A stretch of 41,446 nucleotides of DNA from Streptomyces sp. CB02923. GTDB lineage: Bacteria; Actinomycetota; Actinomycetes; Streptomycetales; Streptomycetaceae. The stretch covers positions 290,943 to 332,388 of the forward strand of contig NZ_LWKZ01000003.1 of the NCBI RefSeq assembly GCF_001905005.1. Reading direction: 5' to 3'. Positions within the stretch are counted from its first letter, which is position 1. Each line of letters starts with the position of its first letter. The translations under genes were made by a program, and so were the position numbers. Shown piece by piece: positions 1 to 7,276 of this stretch. Under the pieces are notes generated by a model. That model did not search any database, was not told the DNA's origin, and worked only from the letters and a program-made list of their open reading frames with translations.

Positions 1-4
1 CGGG

Positions 5-871
5 GTGTACGAGGGGGTGTTCCCGGTTGGGGAGGGTGCGTTTTCGGTCGGCGGGGTGGTGTTTCCGCCTGCTGAGGATGCCTTTCATCCTGGTGATGCC
101 GGATTCCTGGCTGATGGGGTGGGGTTTGATCGGGATGGTGTGGGGTTCGATCGTGACGGGGCGGCGGGGGGCGATCGGGGTGGTGTGGGGTTCGATCGGG
201 GTGGTGCGGAACTCCACCGGGATGGTGCGGGGTTCCATCGTGGCGGCACCGGGTTTCAGCGGGACGGGCTTGTGTTCCACCCGGGTGAAGCTGTTTTCCA
301 TGGCTCCGGGGACGGCTTTCGTTCGGACGAGCCGGCGTTCTGTTCCGCCGGGTCCGGGGACCGTGCTCCGCGGGCCGCCGACGCCTGCGCGGACTCCGGC
401 GCCGAGCCCGACGGCTGGTCCTGGAAGCGGCTGCTGAGTGCGACGTCCGTGCTGATGACGGCGGCCATCGCGGTCGCCGTCGCCGCGCTGGGCGCGGTGG
501 CGTCCTACCCGTCGCTGCGCGCGATTGCGGCCGGCGTGGCCCCGTCGGACGTAGCGGCGCTGTGGCCGCTGCTGATCTACGGGCCCTGGGTCGTGGCCAC
601 CCTGTCGATCCTGCGGGCCCGCGTCCACCGGCGCCGTACGCTGCACTCCTGGGCCGTCGTGATCTTCTTCGCCGCCGTGGCCACGCTGCTGTGCATCGCC
701 CGTGTGCATCCCTCCCCGGCGGGCATCGCCGTGGCGGGGCTCCCGCCGCTGACCGTTCTGCTCTGCTTCCATCAGTTCGTACGGCAGCTCGACCACGCCA
801 CCGCCCCCCAGCCCGCTGCCCGGCACGCGCAGAGCAGCCGGGGCCAGCACCGCCACCGCTCCGGCGGATGA
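5..871 (+). CDS. DUF2637 membrane protein with N-terminal heptapeptide repeats
   Basis: The C-terminal half (residues about 145-265) has several hydrophobic segments with intervening basic loops, including LLIYGPWVVATLSILRARV and PPLTVLLCFHQFVRQL. This matches the DUF2637 family of Streptomyces membrane proteins, often found near mobile or accessory regions; its function is unknown. The first ~100 residues are an unusual repeat tract built from the heptad [DG]G-x-x-F-[DHQ]-R and are not part of the family domain. A GTG at position 5 opens the frame, but no ribosome site can be judged so close to the edge. The true start may lie inside the frame or left of the window. Domain call is fairly sure; start is uncertain. 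Confidence 0.65.
   Translation: MYEGVFPVGEGAFSVGGVVFPPAEDAFHPGDAGFLADGVGFDRDGVGFDRDGAAGGDRGGVGFDRGGAELHRDGAGFHRGGTGFQRDGLVFHPGEAVFHGSGDGFRSDEPAFCSAGSGDRAPRAADACADSGAEPDGWSWKRLLSATSVLMTAAIAVAVAALGAVASYPSLRAIAAGVAPSDVAALWPLLIYGPWVVATLSILRARVHRRRTLHSWAVVIFFAAVATLLCIARVHPSPAGIAVAGLPPLTVLLCFHQFVRQLDHATAPQPAARHAQSSRGQHRHRSGG
113..262 (+). repeat. 21-nt degenerate tandem repeat (about 7 units) in coding frame
   Basis: Seven successive units encode DGVGFDR-like heptapeptides (residues 37-86 of the DUF2637 frame). Six units are 21 nt and one is 24 nt, so the frame is always kept. The DNA core is TGGTGTGGGGTTCGATCG with variants. Weaker copies continue to about 320. Confidence 0.75.
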
Positions 872-985
872 GGCGGCCCCGGACCCGGCGTCGGACGGGG
901 GCGCGGTAGTCAACCCTGCGAGACGACGGCGACCTGGGTCGACGTGCCGCCCGGCACGGCCAGGCCGCCACCGGAGGGTGGGCAC

Positions 986-1261
986 ATGCTCGACGAGCTG
1001 GACCGTGCCGTGATTCATGCGCTGCACATCGACGGGCGCGCGCCGTTCAGCCGGATCGCAGCAACCCTCGACGTCTCGCCCCAGACCGTCGCCCGCCGCT
1101 ACCAGCGGCTGCGTACGGAGGAGTCGTTACGTGTCGTAGGGCTTCCGGACCCCCGACAGGCAGGCCGGACGCAGTGGCTCGTCCGGCTCACCGCCACCGT
1201 GGGCTCGGCCCAGGACCTGCCCGCACGCCCTGGCCCGCCGGCGGCCGCCGGTGATCAGTAG
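986..1261 (+). pseudogene. Lrp/AsnC-family regulator, C-terminally truncated
   Basis: The first ~75 residues are a clear Lrp/AsnC N-terminus: LDRAVIHALHIDGRAPFSRIA, then a helix-turn-helix with VSPQTVARRYQRLR, and the start of the ligand-binding part (VVGLPDPRQAGRTQWLVRL). The ATG at 986 follows GGAGGGTGGGCAC. A family member has 150-330 residues; here the frame stops after 91, and the last ~20 residues (from about 1215) look unrelated. That tail lies where an opposite-strand MFS remnant begins, so a deletion seems to have joined the two. Leu48 is a TTA codon (1127-1129), which in Streptomyces needs the bldA tRNA. It may still make a DNA-binding fragment, but is most likely dead. Confidence 0.7.
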
Positions 1262-1468
1262 CACGGCGAACGGCAGGGGGTAGGCCGTCGTGAACCACTG
1301 GATGTCGGACGCCGATCCGCCCAGATCGGCGTGCATCGCCGGGGCGGTGACCTGCACGATCGTTGCGTCCAGCAGGTTCATCGCCTCACCGAGCAGCAGG
1401 GCGGCGAGGGCCGGCCGGCGTCGGCGGTGCGCCGTGCCCGGTGGCGGAAGCACACGCTCAGCAGTCAT
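1127..1468 (-). pseudogene. MFS (DHA2-type) drug-efflux transporter, N-terminal remnant
   Basis: Reading leftward from an ATG at 1468 (GGAGGGGATCCTG upstream), the first ~75 residues match the start of 14-helix MFS exporters: first helix LALLLGEAMNLLDATIVQVT with motif D1 (LDxTIV), then DIQWFTTAYPLPFAVLLITGGR. Homology ends near 1240; the remaining residues are arginine-rich read-through of the regulator fragment on the other strand. A complete transporter would need about 450-500 residues. This is a 5' gene fragment left by a deletion or rearrangement. Confidence 0.7.
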
Positions 1469-1490
1469 CAGGATCCCCTCCACGGTTGTC

Positions 1491-1557
1491 GGTACGCGGT
1501 CCCGGCCTCTGGGTGGGTGAGGGCGGCGGGATCGGTACGCGTCCCGGCCTCTGGGTG
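1491..1557. repeat. Short direct repeat (about 24 nt, two copies)
   Basis: GGTACGCGGTCCCGGCCTCT plus GGGTG at 1491-1515 recurs with one base deleted at 1534-1557. It lies upstream of the MFS remnant in the otherwise gene-free stretch 1469-1925. Confidence 0.6.
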
Positions 1558-1780
1558 AGGACGTCGGGACCGGCCGCGAGTCAGCGTGGGGCGTGGACGT
1601 CGGAAGGCTCCAGCCGGAGCGGCGCGTTGGACGATTCCTGCCGTCAGCGGTGCGTGTGGTGTCGATTTCTCACGGCGGTCCGCGCGTGCGGCGTCCGGGG
1701 CCGGGGACACCCATGGGCCGTCCGGTCACCAGAGCGAACGAAACCCGTAATACCGGGATTTTACGGTGATCCACACCACA

Positions 1781-1809
1781 TTGACGCGCCTTTCGTGCTC
1801 CGCTTCACT
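1781..1809 (+). promoter_or_regulatory. Candidate promoter of the atropopeptide locus
   Basis: TTGACG (1781-1786) and TTCACT (1804-1809) are 17 nt apart and lie ~115 nt before the precursor ATG. The surrounding stretch is notably AT-richer than the neighbourhood. No other gene was found in 1484-1925, so this region most likely drives the precursor and P450. Prediction from sequence only. Confidence 0.4.
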
Positions 1810-1925
1810 TTCCCGTGACTCCAAGCGGAAAGCCGGATTCTGCGGCAGCGATGGATTGTTGCTGTTCCGGCCCACCGAATTCGGAGCGCAGTTCAGTCAG
1901 TTCGCCGTCCCTCGGAGGTGCTGCC

Positions 1926-2006
1926 ATGAAGCTCGTCAACTCTCTCAAGAAGAAGTTCAAGGCCGAGAAGAGCCTGAAGGCGTACGCCTGGTACATCTGG
2001 TACTGA
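1926..2006 (+). CDS. Atropopeptide (tryptorubin-type) precursor peptide
   Basis: A 26-residue peptide with a lysine-rich leader (MKLVNSLKKKF, then EKSLKAY) and the C-terminal hexapeptide AWYIWY directly before TGA. AWYIWY is the amino-acid sequence of tryptorubin A, founder of the atropopeptides: ribosomal peptides whose aromatic side chains are crosslinked by one P450 into a rigid, non-canonical atropisomer. The ATG has an ideal GGAGG site (1914-1918) seven nt upstream. An in-frame start at 1815 exists but lacks such a site and would prepend an unrelated segment. The P450 start follows 49 nt after the stop with its own GGAGG, so the two are likely co-transcribed. No dedicated leader peptidase or transporter is adjacent, so leader removal is presumably done by host peptidases. 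What is seen: peptide, spacing, P450. What is known: core identity with tryptorubin A. What is inferred: that this strain can make it. Confidence 0.92.
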   Translation: MKLVNSLKKKFKAEKSLKAYAWYIWY

Positions 2007-2055
2007 TCGGCACGTGACCCGGAAGTTTCCCCATCCAGGCTCTCGGAGGCCGCCG

Positions 2056-3153
2056 ATGCGTACGTACGGCACGGACCGGAGCGACCGGGTCACGGTCTTC
2101 ACACCGCGGCTCGCCCGGCTGTTGAGCGAACACCGCGGTGCGGACGTCTTCCGGCTGGAGGCCGACACCGTCGGCGTCGCCGGATCCGCCCTGATCGAGG
2201 CCGTGCTGCGCAGCAGACCGGCCAACGCGGCCGAACGGCCGACCTTCAAACCCCTGCAGGGGAGGGCGGTCAGCCGACCGGAATCCTCCGCCGTCATGCG
2301 AGCCGTTTCCCAGGACGTCCGTGCGGCATTGGAAGGCGATGGAGAGGGAGACGGAGAAGGAGCAGTAGCAGGAGCGGGACCGGAAAAGCCCGGTGGAAAA
2401 GCGGTCGACCTCTCCGGGGAATGGCCGCGGGCGGGGCACCTGTATTTGCGCGACCTGGTATTCGGCTCCGACCCTTTCCGGCTCCAGGTGCTGGTGGACC
2501 GCAAGCTGGAATGGACACCCAAACTGACCTGGACGGTGATCGCGGCGGGAGCCGCACTGCCCGGGTGCCCCGGGGCCGGTGCGCCGGTCTCCCGCCTGGC
2601 CGGGCTCACCGCAGCCGCCGCGGGCTACGGCGACCGCCGTTACGCCATGGGCCTGTACCGGCGGGCCGCGGCACCGGTGTGCTTCACCGTCTCCACGCTC
2701 GTCGCCAACGCGCTCTGGCTCGGCTCGCCCTTCGACGACGGCGTACCGAACCGCCACATCCTGTACGAGGCCATGCGGTTGCTGCCGCCGTCCTGGAACC
2801 TGCTGCGGGTGGCGTCGCCGGAGTTCGCGGCCCTCGACGACCGGATCGGCGCCACCGACGACGTGCTGTTGCTCCCGCTGCTCAGCCACCGCGATCCGGC
2901 CCTGTGGGACGCGCCGGACGAGTTCCGCCCCGAGCGCTGGGAGACGCTGGACCCCGAGAACCAGCCCGGCTACCTGCCCTTCGGGCACGCCAACGAGCGG
3001 TGCTGGGGGCGCCACATGGTCATGCCGCTGGCCGAACGGTTGCTGGACATGGTGCGGGAGCAGGGGCTCGCGGTGAGCCCGGAGCAGACGTCGGCGGAGG
3101 TGCCGCTGGCCGGTCTGCTCGGAGTGTCGCGGGTGCGGGTGGTACGGCGCTGA
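2056..3153 (+). CDS. Cytochrome P450, atropopeptide crosslinking enzyme
   Basis: Predicted heme-thiolate enzyme of 365 residues that would install carbon-carbon and carbon-nitrogen bonds between the Trp, Tyr and neighbouring residues of the AWYIWY core. Landmarks are the ExxR pair in EAMR (Glu238/Arg241), FRPERW, and the heme loop FGHANERCWG with Cys316 as the axial ligand. Glycine and histidine of the usual FGxGxHxCxG are replaced by Ala and Glu. The usual I-helix acid-alcohol pair (A/G-G-x-D/E-T) is not visible; that region reads VCFTVSTLVANALWL. A Glu/Gly-rich stretch (about residues 93-115) looks like a low-complexity insertion. The protein is shorter than typical bacterial P450s (~400). 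The ATG at 2056 has GGAGG seven nt upstream (2045-2049); an earlier ATG at 2014 has none. No ferredoxin gene is nearby. Confidence 0.9.
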   Translation: MRTYGTDRSDRVTVFTPRLARLLSEHRGADVFRLEADTVGVAGSALIEAVLRSRPANAAERPTFKPLQGRAVSRPESSAVMRAVSQDVRAALEGDGEGDGEGAVAGAGPEKPGGKAVDLSGEWPRAGHLYLRDLVFGSDPFRLQVLVDRKLEWTPKLTWTVIAAGAALPGCPGAGAPVSRLAGLTAAAAGYGDRRYAMGLYRRAAAPVCFTVSTLVANALWLGSPFDDGVPNRHILYEAMRLLPPSWNLLRVASPEFAALDDRIGATDDVLLLPLLSHRDPALWDAPDEFRPERWETLDPENQPGYLPFGHANERCWGRHMVMPLAERLLDMVREQGLAVSPEQTSAEVPLAGLLGVSRVRVVRR

Positions 3154-3211
3154 GCCGACGGCGGACAGCGCGGTGCCGGTTGCGGACAGCGCGGAGTCCG
3201 GCGACAGCGCG

Positions 3212-3247
3212 GTGCCCGGCCCACCCGGCCCCGGTGGGGCCGGGCAC
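3212..3247. terminator. Hairpin between convergent P450 and 2OG oxygenase genes
   Basis: GTGCCCGGCC-CACC pairs with GGTG-G-GGCCGGGCAC around a short loop: a strong GC stem with one bulge. It sits 59 nt after the P450 stop and 18 nt beyond the oxygenase stop, so it can serve both strands. Two copies of CGGACAGCGCGG lie just upstream (3161-3195). Confidence 0.65.
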
Positions 3248-3264
3248 GCATCCGGAGGGTGCCG

Positions 3265-3921
3265 TCAGGCCGTCGCCGTGTCCACGAGATCGGTGACGAA
3301 CTTGCGTACCCGGCCGCGGAGCACCGGCGTGACGCCGTGGATGACCTGCGCCCCGTAGGCGACGGCCACACCCGGTCCGGCGTCGGTCAGCCACCGGCTC
3401 TTGCGCGGCGCGCTCAGCCACTGCGGTGTCTCCTCGTGCACCGCGGCGCCGTGCGGCAGGCTGTGGCTCAGCGGTGTGCCCGGTTCGTACCCGTCGGCCG
3501 CGCCCAGCATCGTGTCGGTCCAGGGGGCGGAGTCCGACGTCGTCTCGATGTAGAACCGGCCGCCTTCCGCCGCGTCCGCGATCGTCACCCCGATCCGGCC
3601 GATGCGCCGGGGCGGTGTCCGCGGGCTGCTGATGCCGTCGAGGTGGGTGGGTACGCCCTGGCCCACGGCGAGTTCGGTGTAGCCCCAGGGGCCGGCCCCG
3701 GCGATGGACGGCATGCTGCGCCGGATCGCGGGCAGCGCCCGCTGCGTGGCGTCGGCCAGGACGTTCTGGGCGGTCACCGGGGCCGTGAGGACCTCGGCCT
3801 GGTGGCGGGGCCGCCAGCCGGCCGTCTCACTGTCCATGATCTTGACCAGTCGGGAGATCTCCTCCGCGGTGAGGAACTCCTCGACCGTCTGCAGCATGAG
3901 CGTCTCGCTGATGTGAATCAC
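3265..3921 (-). CDS. Fe(II)/2-oxoglutarate-dependent oxygenase
   Basis: A 218-residue protein with the 2-His-1-carboxylate signature of 2OG oxygenases: HLD (His93, Asp95), distal His195 in VIHGVTP, and a 2OG-binding Arg at 204 or 206 in RVRKF, in the jelly-roll layout of prolyl-hydroxylase-like members. The GTG start at 3921 follows GAGGAGAG by four nt; the frame stays open upstream but without homology. It is downstream of the small secreted protein gene (149 nt apart, same strand), which suggests one transcript. The substrate is unknown: a peptide, an amino acid or a small metabolite are all possible. A role in atropopeptide tailoring cannot be excluded, but the gene faces the P450 and is separated from it by a terminator-like hairpin. 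Confidence 0.75.
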   Translation of the reverse strand: MIHISETLMLQTVEEFLTAEEISRLVKIMDSETAGWRPRHQAEVLTAPVTAQNVLADATQRALPAIRRSMPSIAGAGPWGYTELAVGQGVPTHLDGISSPRTPPRRIGRIGVTIADAAEGGRFYIETTSDSAPWTDTMLGAADGYEPGTPLSHSLPHGAAVHEETPQWLSAPRKSRWLTDAGPGVAVAYGAQVIHGVTPVLRGRVRKFVTDLVDTATA

Positions 3922-4069
3922 ATCGCTCTCCTCGTCGAAGGTCCGGGGGGACCGGTCTCGTACTCCACGGTCCCGCCGGGGCGAGGGGGCGGGCAGGCGC
4001 AGACGGGGGCGCACACGCGCGTGATGGCTCGTACGTGTGTGCGCCCCATGGGTGTCGGTCCTGCGGGCG

Positions 4070-4312
4070 TCACTTCCCGGTGAGCGAGGCGCCCTTCTCC
4101 ATGTTGAGCGGCCGGGCGGTCGTCTCGACGATGCCGAGGACCGCCTTGACGTTGGACTCGCTCAGCGGAATACGCAGGAGCCCGACGACCTCGGACTCGG
4201 TGAGGGAGGAGACCGCCGGACTCGACGCCGGGTCCGCGGCGGCGGGCTGCGGGGCCAGGGCGGCCGCGCCGGCCGCGGCGAGCACTGTGACGACTGCGGA
4301 ACGGATACGCAT
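4070..4312 (-). CDS. Small secreted protein of unknown function
   Basis: 80 residues beginning MRIRSAVVTVLAAAGAAALA, a textbook Sec signal peptide, with likely cleavage after AAADP or nearby. The mature part (~50 residues) is Ser/Glu/Leu-rich, cysteine-free and predicted helical (SLTESEVVGLLRIPLSESNV). I do not recognise a family. The ATG at 4312 is chosen because the signal peptide begins there; an ATG 18 nt upstream would add six residues. The next gene on the strand is a 2OG oxygenase, so the two may form a unit. Whether the secreted protein is a substrate, or just a neighbour, cannot be told from sequence. Confidence 0.55.
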   Translation of the reverse strand: MRIRSAVVTVLAAAGAAALAPQPAAADPASSPAVSSLTESEVVGLLRIPLSESNVKAVLGIVETTARPLNMEKGASLTGK

Positions 4313-4749
4313 CAGGATGAGGACTTCCACGGGGATCGGGGGCGGAGGACGGAAGAGCGGAACGCGACGCGAGCGAGGCGCGCACTCAAGTCAAGGCGGG
4401 CACGCGCTGTTACGAAGCGCCGTGGTCCGCGCGACCACCCCTATGGGGGCCCGGGATCACCCGGGTGGCCGAAGAGGCGGCAGGCGTGTTCGAAGGCAGC
4501 GCGGGTGCCGGTTCTTACGCTCGCGCGGCGCGGTCCGTACGCCTGCGTCGCCCTGCTCGTACGCCCGTGCCGCCCTGCCCGTACACCTGCGTCGCCCGGC
4601 TCCGGCCCGTACGCCCGCGCCGGCCGGCTCAGGACCGTACGCCCCTGTCAGGTGGCCGCGGCCGGGGGACCGCCGCGACTAGCCAGGACGATCATGGGTA
4701 CCCAGCGCGCCGGGCCACCGGTGACCGCGGCGGACCCGACCGCGCAGGA
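4313..4749. other. Gene-poor stretch with degenerate GTACGCC repeats
   Basis: Between the secreted-protein start and the FUSC start no convincing gene was seen. Around 4520-4650 the motif CCGTACGCCyGCGyCG recurs about five times with divergence, producing open frames of biased composition in several phases. These I regard as repeat artefacts. The promoters of both flanking genes must be here, but no clear -35/-10 pair stands out. Confidence 0.5.
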
Positions 4750-6129
4750 GTGAGCCGGGAGGCGGAGTTGGCGGAGGCGAGGGGCACGGCCGGGTGGCGG
4801 TGGCTGTGGTGGGAACTGACCGCGGTCGGCCGCACGGTGCGGGACGCGGTGCGGCAGTCCGGGCCGGAGCGGGACACCGTGGTCCAGTCGCTGAAGGCGG
4901 CCGGCGCCGCGGTCATGGCCTGGGCGCTGACGGGCTGGTGGCTGAACGCGCCGCTGGCCCTGATGGCCCCCTGGACCGCGCTGGCGCTGGTCGACGCCAC
5001 CGTCTACCGCTCGCTGCGGTCCGGGCTCCAGCAGCTCGTGGTGATCGTGCTCGGCGCCCTGCTGGCCTCCGCGGCGATGGCCGTGACCGACGGCAGCAAG
5101 CTGGGTGCCATGCTGATCGTGCTGCCGGTGATGACGCTGGTCGGCACCCACCGCAGACTCGGTGCCCAGGGCATCTACGGCGCGACCACCGCCCTGTTCG
5201 TCATCACCTACGGCGCCTACTCGCTCACCGAGGTCAGGCACCGGCTCGTCGAGACCATGATCGGGGCGGCCATCGGCATCGCCGTCAACGCGCTGGTCCT
5301 CCCGCCGGTGCACCTGCGCAACGTGCACGACCAGCTCCGCCGGCTGCCCCGGGAGAGCGCCGAGCTGCTGCAGACGATGGCCGAGGGCCTGCGCGGCGAG
5401 GAGTGGAGCGCCACGGACGCGGCCGGCTGGCACGACCGCGCGCGCCGCCTCAGCCAGGTGCTGCGGGCCCTGGCCAGTGCCCGGGAGTGGAACGCCGAGA
5501 GCTCCCGTTTCAACCCCGGCTTCCGGCTGCGCCGTACCGGGCCGCCCCCGCCACCGCCCGAGAAGGCGGACGCCGTATGGGAACGGGCCGCCGCCCACCT
5601 GGCGGCCATCACCCGCACGCTGGCCGGTACCGCCGGGGAGAAGGCCCGGCTGACCGCGCCCGGCGTCGCGTTCCTGCGGCGGTACGCCGACCTTGCGGAC
5701 GAGGCGGCGACGCTGTGCCAGGCCGAGGCGGACCTGATCGCGGACAGCGAGCGGGCGGAAGCGGGGGAGCGTTACCGCAAGGCCCGTGAGCGGGCCCAGG
5801 AGCTGTACGACGGGCTCGCGGACGACTTCCGGGAACAGCGCGACCCGCCGGCGGCCGCGGCGAGCGGCGAACTGCTCGTGGAGATGAAGCAGCTGCTGCA
5901 CGAACTGACGGAGTTCGCGGAGCCGGACGCCCCGGAACGCGCGGCCGCCGGGAAGCCGGGCGGCCAGGGCAGGCCGATGAGGCAGGGCCGGGAGGGCAAG
6001 CCGATGCGGCAGGACCGGCAGGACCGGCAGAACCGGCAGGGCAAGCCGGTGAAACCGGTGAAGCCACGGCTTCAGGGCCGCTCCGCCGGGCCCGCCGACG
6101 CCCCCGCTCGGCCCCCGGACGCCCGCTGA
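4750..6129 (+). CDS. FUSC-family membrane protein (aromatic-acid exporter-like)
   Basis: About 459 residues. Residues 40-180 hold several hydrophobic segments (VMAWALTGWWLNAPLALMAP, LVVIVLGALLASAAMAV, AMLIVLPVMTLV, LVETMIGAAIGIAVNALVLPP) typical of the FUSC/ArAE fold. A long cytoplasmic helical region with Glu/Arg-rich coiled segments follows. Family members are linked to export of aromatic acids or cell-envelope functions; the substrate here is unknown. The last ~60 residues are a Gly/Arg/Gln tail of low-complexity repeats such as RQDRQDRQNRQGKP. The start is unsure: GTG at 4750 begins conserved-looking sequence but has a poor ribosome site. The frame is open to 4465 through repeat DNA. Confidence 0.75.
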   Translation: MSREAELAEARGTAGWRWLWWELTAVGRTVRDAVRQSGPERDTVVQSLKAAGAAVMAWALTGWWLNAPLALMAPWTALALVDATVYRSLRSGLQQLVVIVLGALLASAAMAVTDGSKLGAMLIVLPVMTLVGTHRRLGAQGIYGATTALFVITYGAYSLTEVRHRLVETMIGAAIGIAVNALVLPPVHLRNVHDQLRRLPRESAELLQTMAEGLRGEEWSATDAAGWHDRARRLSQVLRALASAREWNAESSRFNPGFRLRRTGPPPPPPEKADAVWERAAAHLAAITRTLAGTAGEKARLTAPGVAFLRRYADLADEAATLCQAEADLIADSERAEAGERYRKARERAQELYDGLADDFREQRDPPAAAASGELLVEMKQLLHELTEFAEPDAPERAAAGKPGGQGRPMRQGREGKPMRQDRQDRQNRQGKPVKPVKPRLQGRSAGPADAPARPPDAR

Positions 6130-6298
6130 CCCCCGTCCTCCCATCTCTCCCCCCCCGGATCTCCCCCCCCCCGGACGCCCGCCGACCACCGCCCCGTCCG
6201 CATAAGGGCAGGCCACCGCGTTTCTCCGGGATCGCCAGGGGCACCCGTCAGCCACACGGCACACCGTGCCCTCGTACGGGTGAAGGGAAGACCGCGAC

Positions 6299-7276
6299 GT
6301 GAAACGCCCCCCGGCGCGCGGAGACCTGTCAGCGGCGGTCGTCTCCGCGCTGGAGCAGTCGCCCGGCACCGCACACCTGCCGGACAGCCGTACGGCGGCG
6401 GCGTCGGACCCGTACGGCGATGATCTGCAACTCGCCCTGGCCCTCTGCTACGAACTGCACTACCGCGGCTTCGACGCCGTACCCGACACCTGGGAGTGGG
6501 ACCCGGAACTGCTGCGCTTCCGAGCCGCCCTGGAGCATGCCTTCCTCGTCGCGCTGCGCGCCGACGCCCCCGCATCGGAGGACGTGGACACGCTGCTCGA
6601 CGGCCTGCTGGTGGAGCCGGCGGACGGCGGCGGCGTCTCGCACTTCCTGCGCGACAGGGGCGAGCACTGGCAGATGCGGGAGTACGTCGCCCAGCGGTCC
6701 CTGTACCACCTCAAGGAGGCCGACCCGCACCTGTGGGTGGTGCCGCGCCTGTGGGGTCAGGCCAAGGCCGGGATGATGGCGGTGGAGTACGACGAGTTCG
6801 GGGCCGGCCGCGCGGAGCGGGTGCACGCGCGGCTCTACGCCGACCTGATGGCCGACCTCGGCCTGGACAGCGCGTACGGCCACTACCTGGGCGCCTGTCC
6901 ACGGCAGATGCTGGCCGTCAACAACCTGATGTCGCTCTTCGGGCTGCACCGCGCCCACCGGGGCGCGCTGGTCGGCCACTTCGCCTGGGTCGAGGTCACC
7001 TCGTCCCCCGGCTCGCGCCGCCTCGCGCAGGCGCTGGAGCGGCTGGGGGCCGGCCCGGCGGCCGTGCACTTCTACGCCGAGCACGTCGAGGCGGACGCCG
7101 CGCACGAACAGGTGGTGCGCCACCAGGTCGTGAAGGGGCTGCTGCGGGAGGAGCCCGCGCTCGCGCCGGACGTCGCGTTCGGCATCGCGGCCACTGGTCT
7201 GCTGGAGGACCGGCTGGGCGCGCACCTGCTCAGCGCCTGGCAGGCGGACGAGTCCTCACTGTTCGCCCCGCTGTGA
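6299..7276 (+). CDS. Heme-oxygenase-like diiron protein (iron-containing redox enzyme family)
   Basis: A 325-residue all-helical protein with the ligand pattern of heme-oxygenase-like diiron oxidases (HDO): Glu52 and His54 in CYELHYRGF, Glu163 and His176 in EYDEFGAGRAERVH, and Glu261/His262/Asp266/His269 in AEHVEADAAHE. HDOs such as SznF and UndA use O2 for N-oxygenation, decarboxylation or C-C cleavage; the substrate of this branch is not established. The GTG at 6299 follows AAGGGAAG by eight nt. It converges on a CDGSH Fe-S protein gene, overlapping its 3' end by 21 nt. A C8 and a C10 tract lie upstream (around 6149-6172), probably neutral. Family is confident, reaction unknown. Confidence 0.85.
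   Translation: MKRPPARGDLSAAVVSALEQSPGTAHLPDSRTAAASDPYGDDLQLALALCYELHYRGFDAVPDTWEWDPELLRFRAALEHAFLVALRADAPASEDVDTLLDGLLVEPADGGGVSHFLRDRGEHWQMREYVAQRSLYHLKEADPHLWVVPRLWGQAKAGMMAVEYDEFGAGRAERVHARLYADLMADLGLDSAYGHYLGACPRQMLAVNNLMSLFGLHRAHRGALVGHFAWVEVTSSPGSRRLAQALERLGAGPAAVHFYAEHVEADAAHEQVVRHQVVKGLLREEPALAPDVAFGIAATGLLEDRLGAHLLSAWQADESSLFAPL

Noticed and set aside
1815..1925. Longer in-frame start for the atropopeptide precursor
   Set aside because: No ribosome site, while the ATG at 1926 has an ideal GGAGG, and known precursors are short.
1926..2006. Alternative reading as a biarylitide or cittilin precursor
   Set aside because: Those have other core types (short tri- or tetrapeptides such as YIYY); AWYIWY is specific to tryptorubin-type atropopeptides.
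3265..3921. 2OG oxygenase as part of the atropopeptide pathway
   Set aside because: It is convergent with the P450 and separated by a strong hairpin; known atropopeptide loci need only precursor and P450. Kept as a separate unit.
4037..4753. Rightward frame through the repeat region before the FUSC gene
   Set aside because: Arg/Pro-rich repeat translation antisense to the secreted protein; no domain.
6149..6172. C8 and C10 tracts as a phase-variation switch
   Set aside because: They lie between genes, not in a reading frame or promoter spacer that I can identify.
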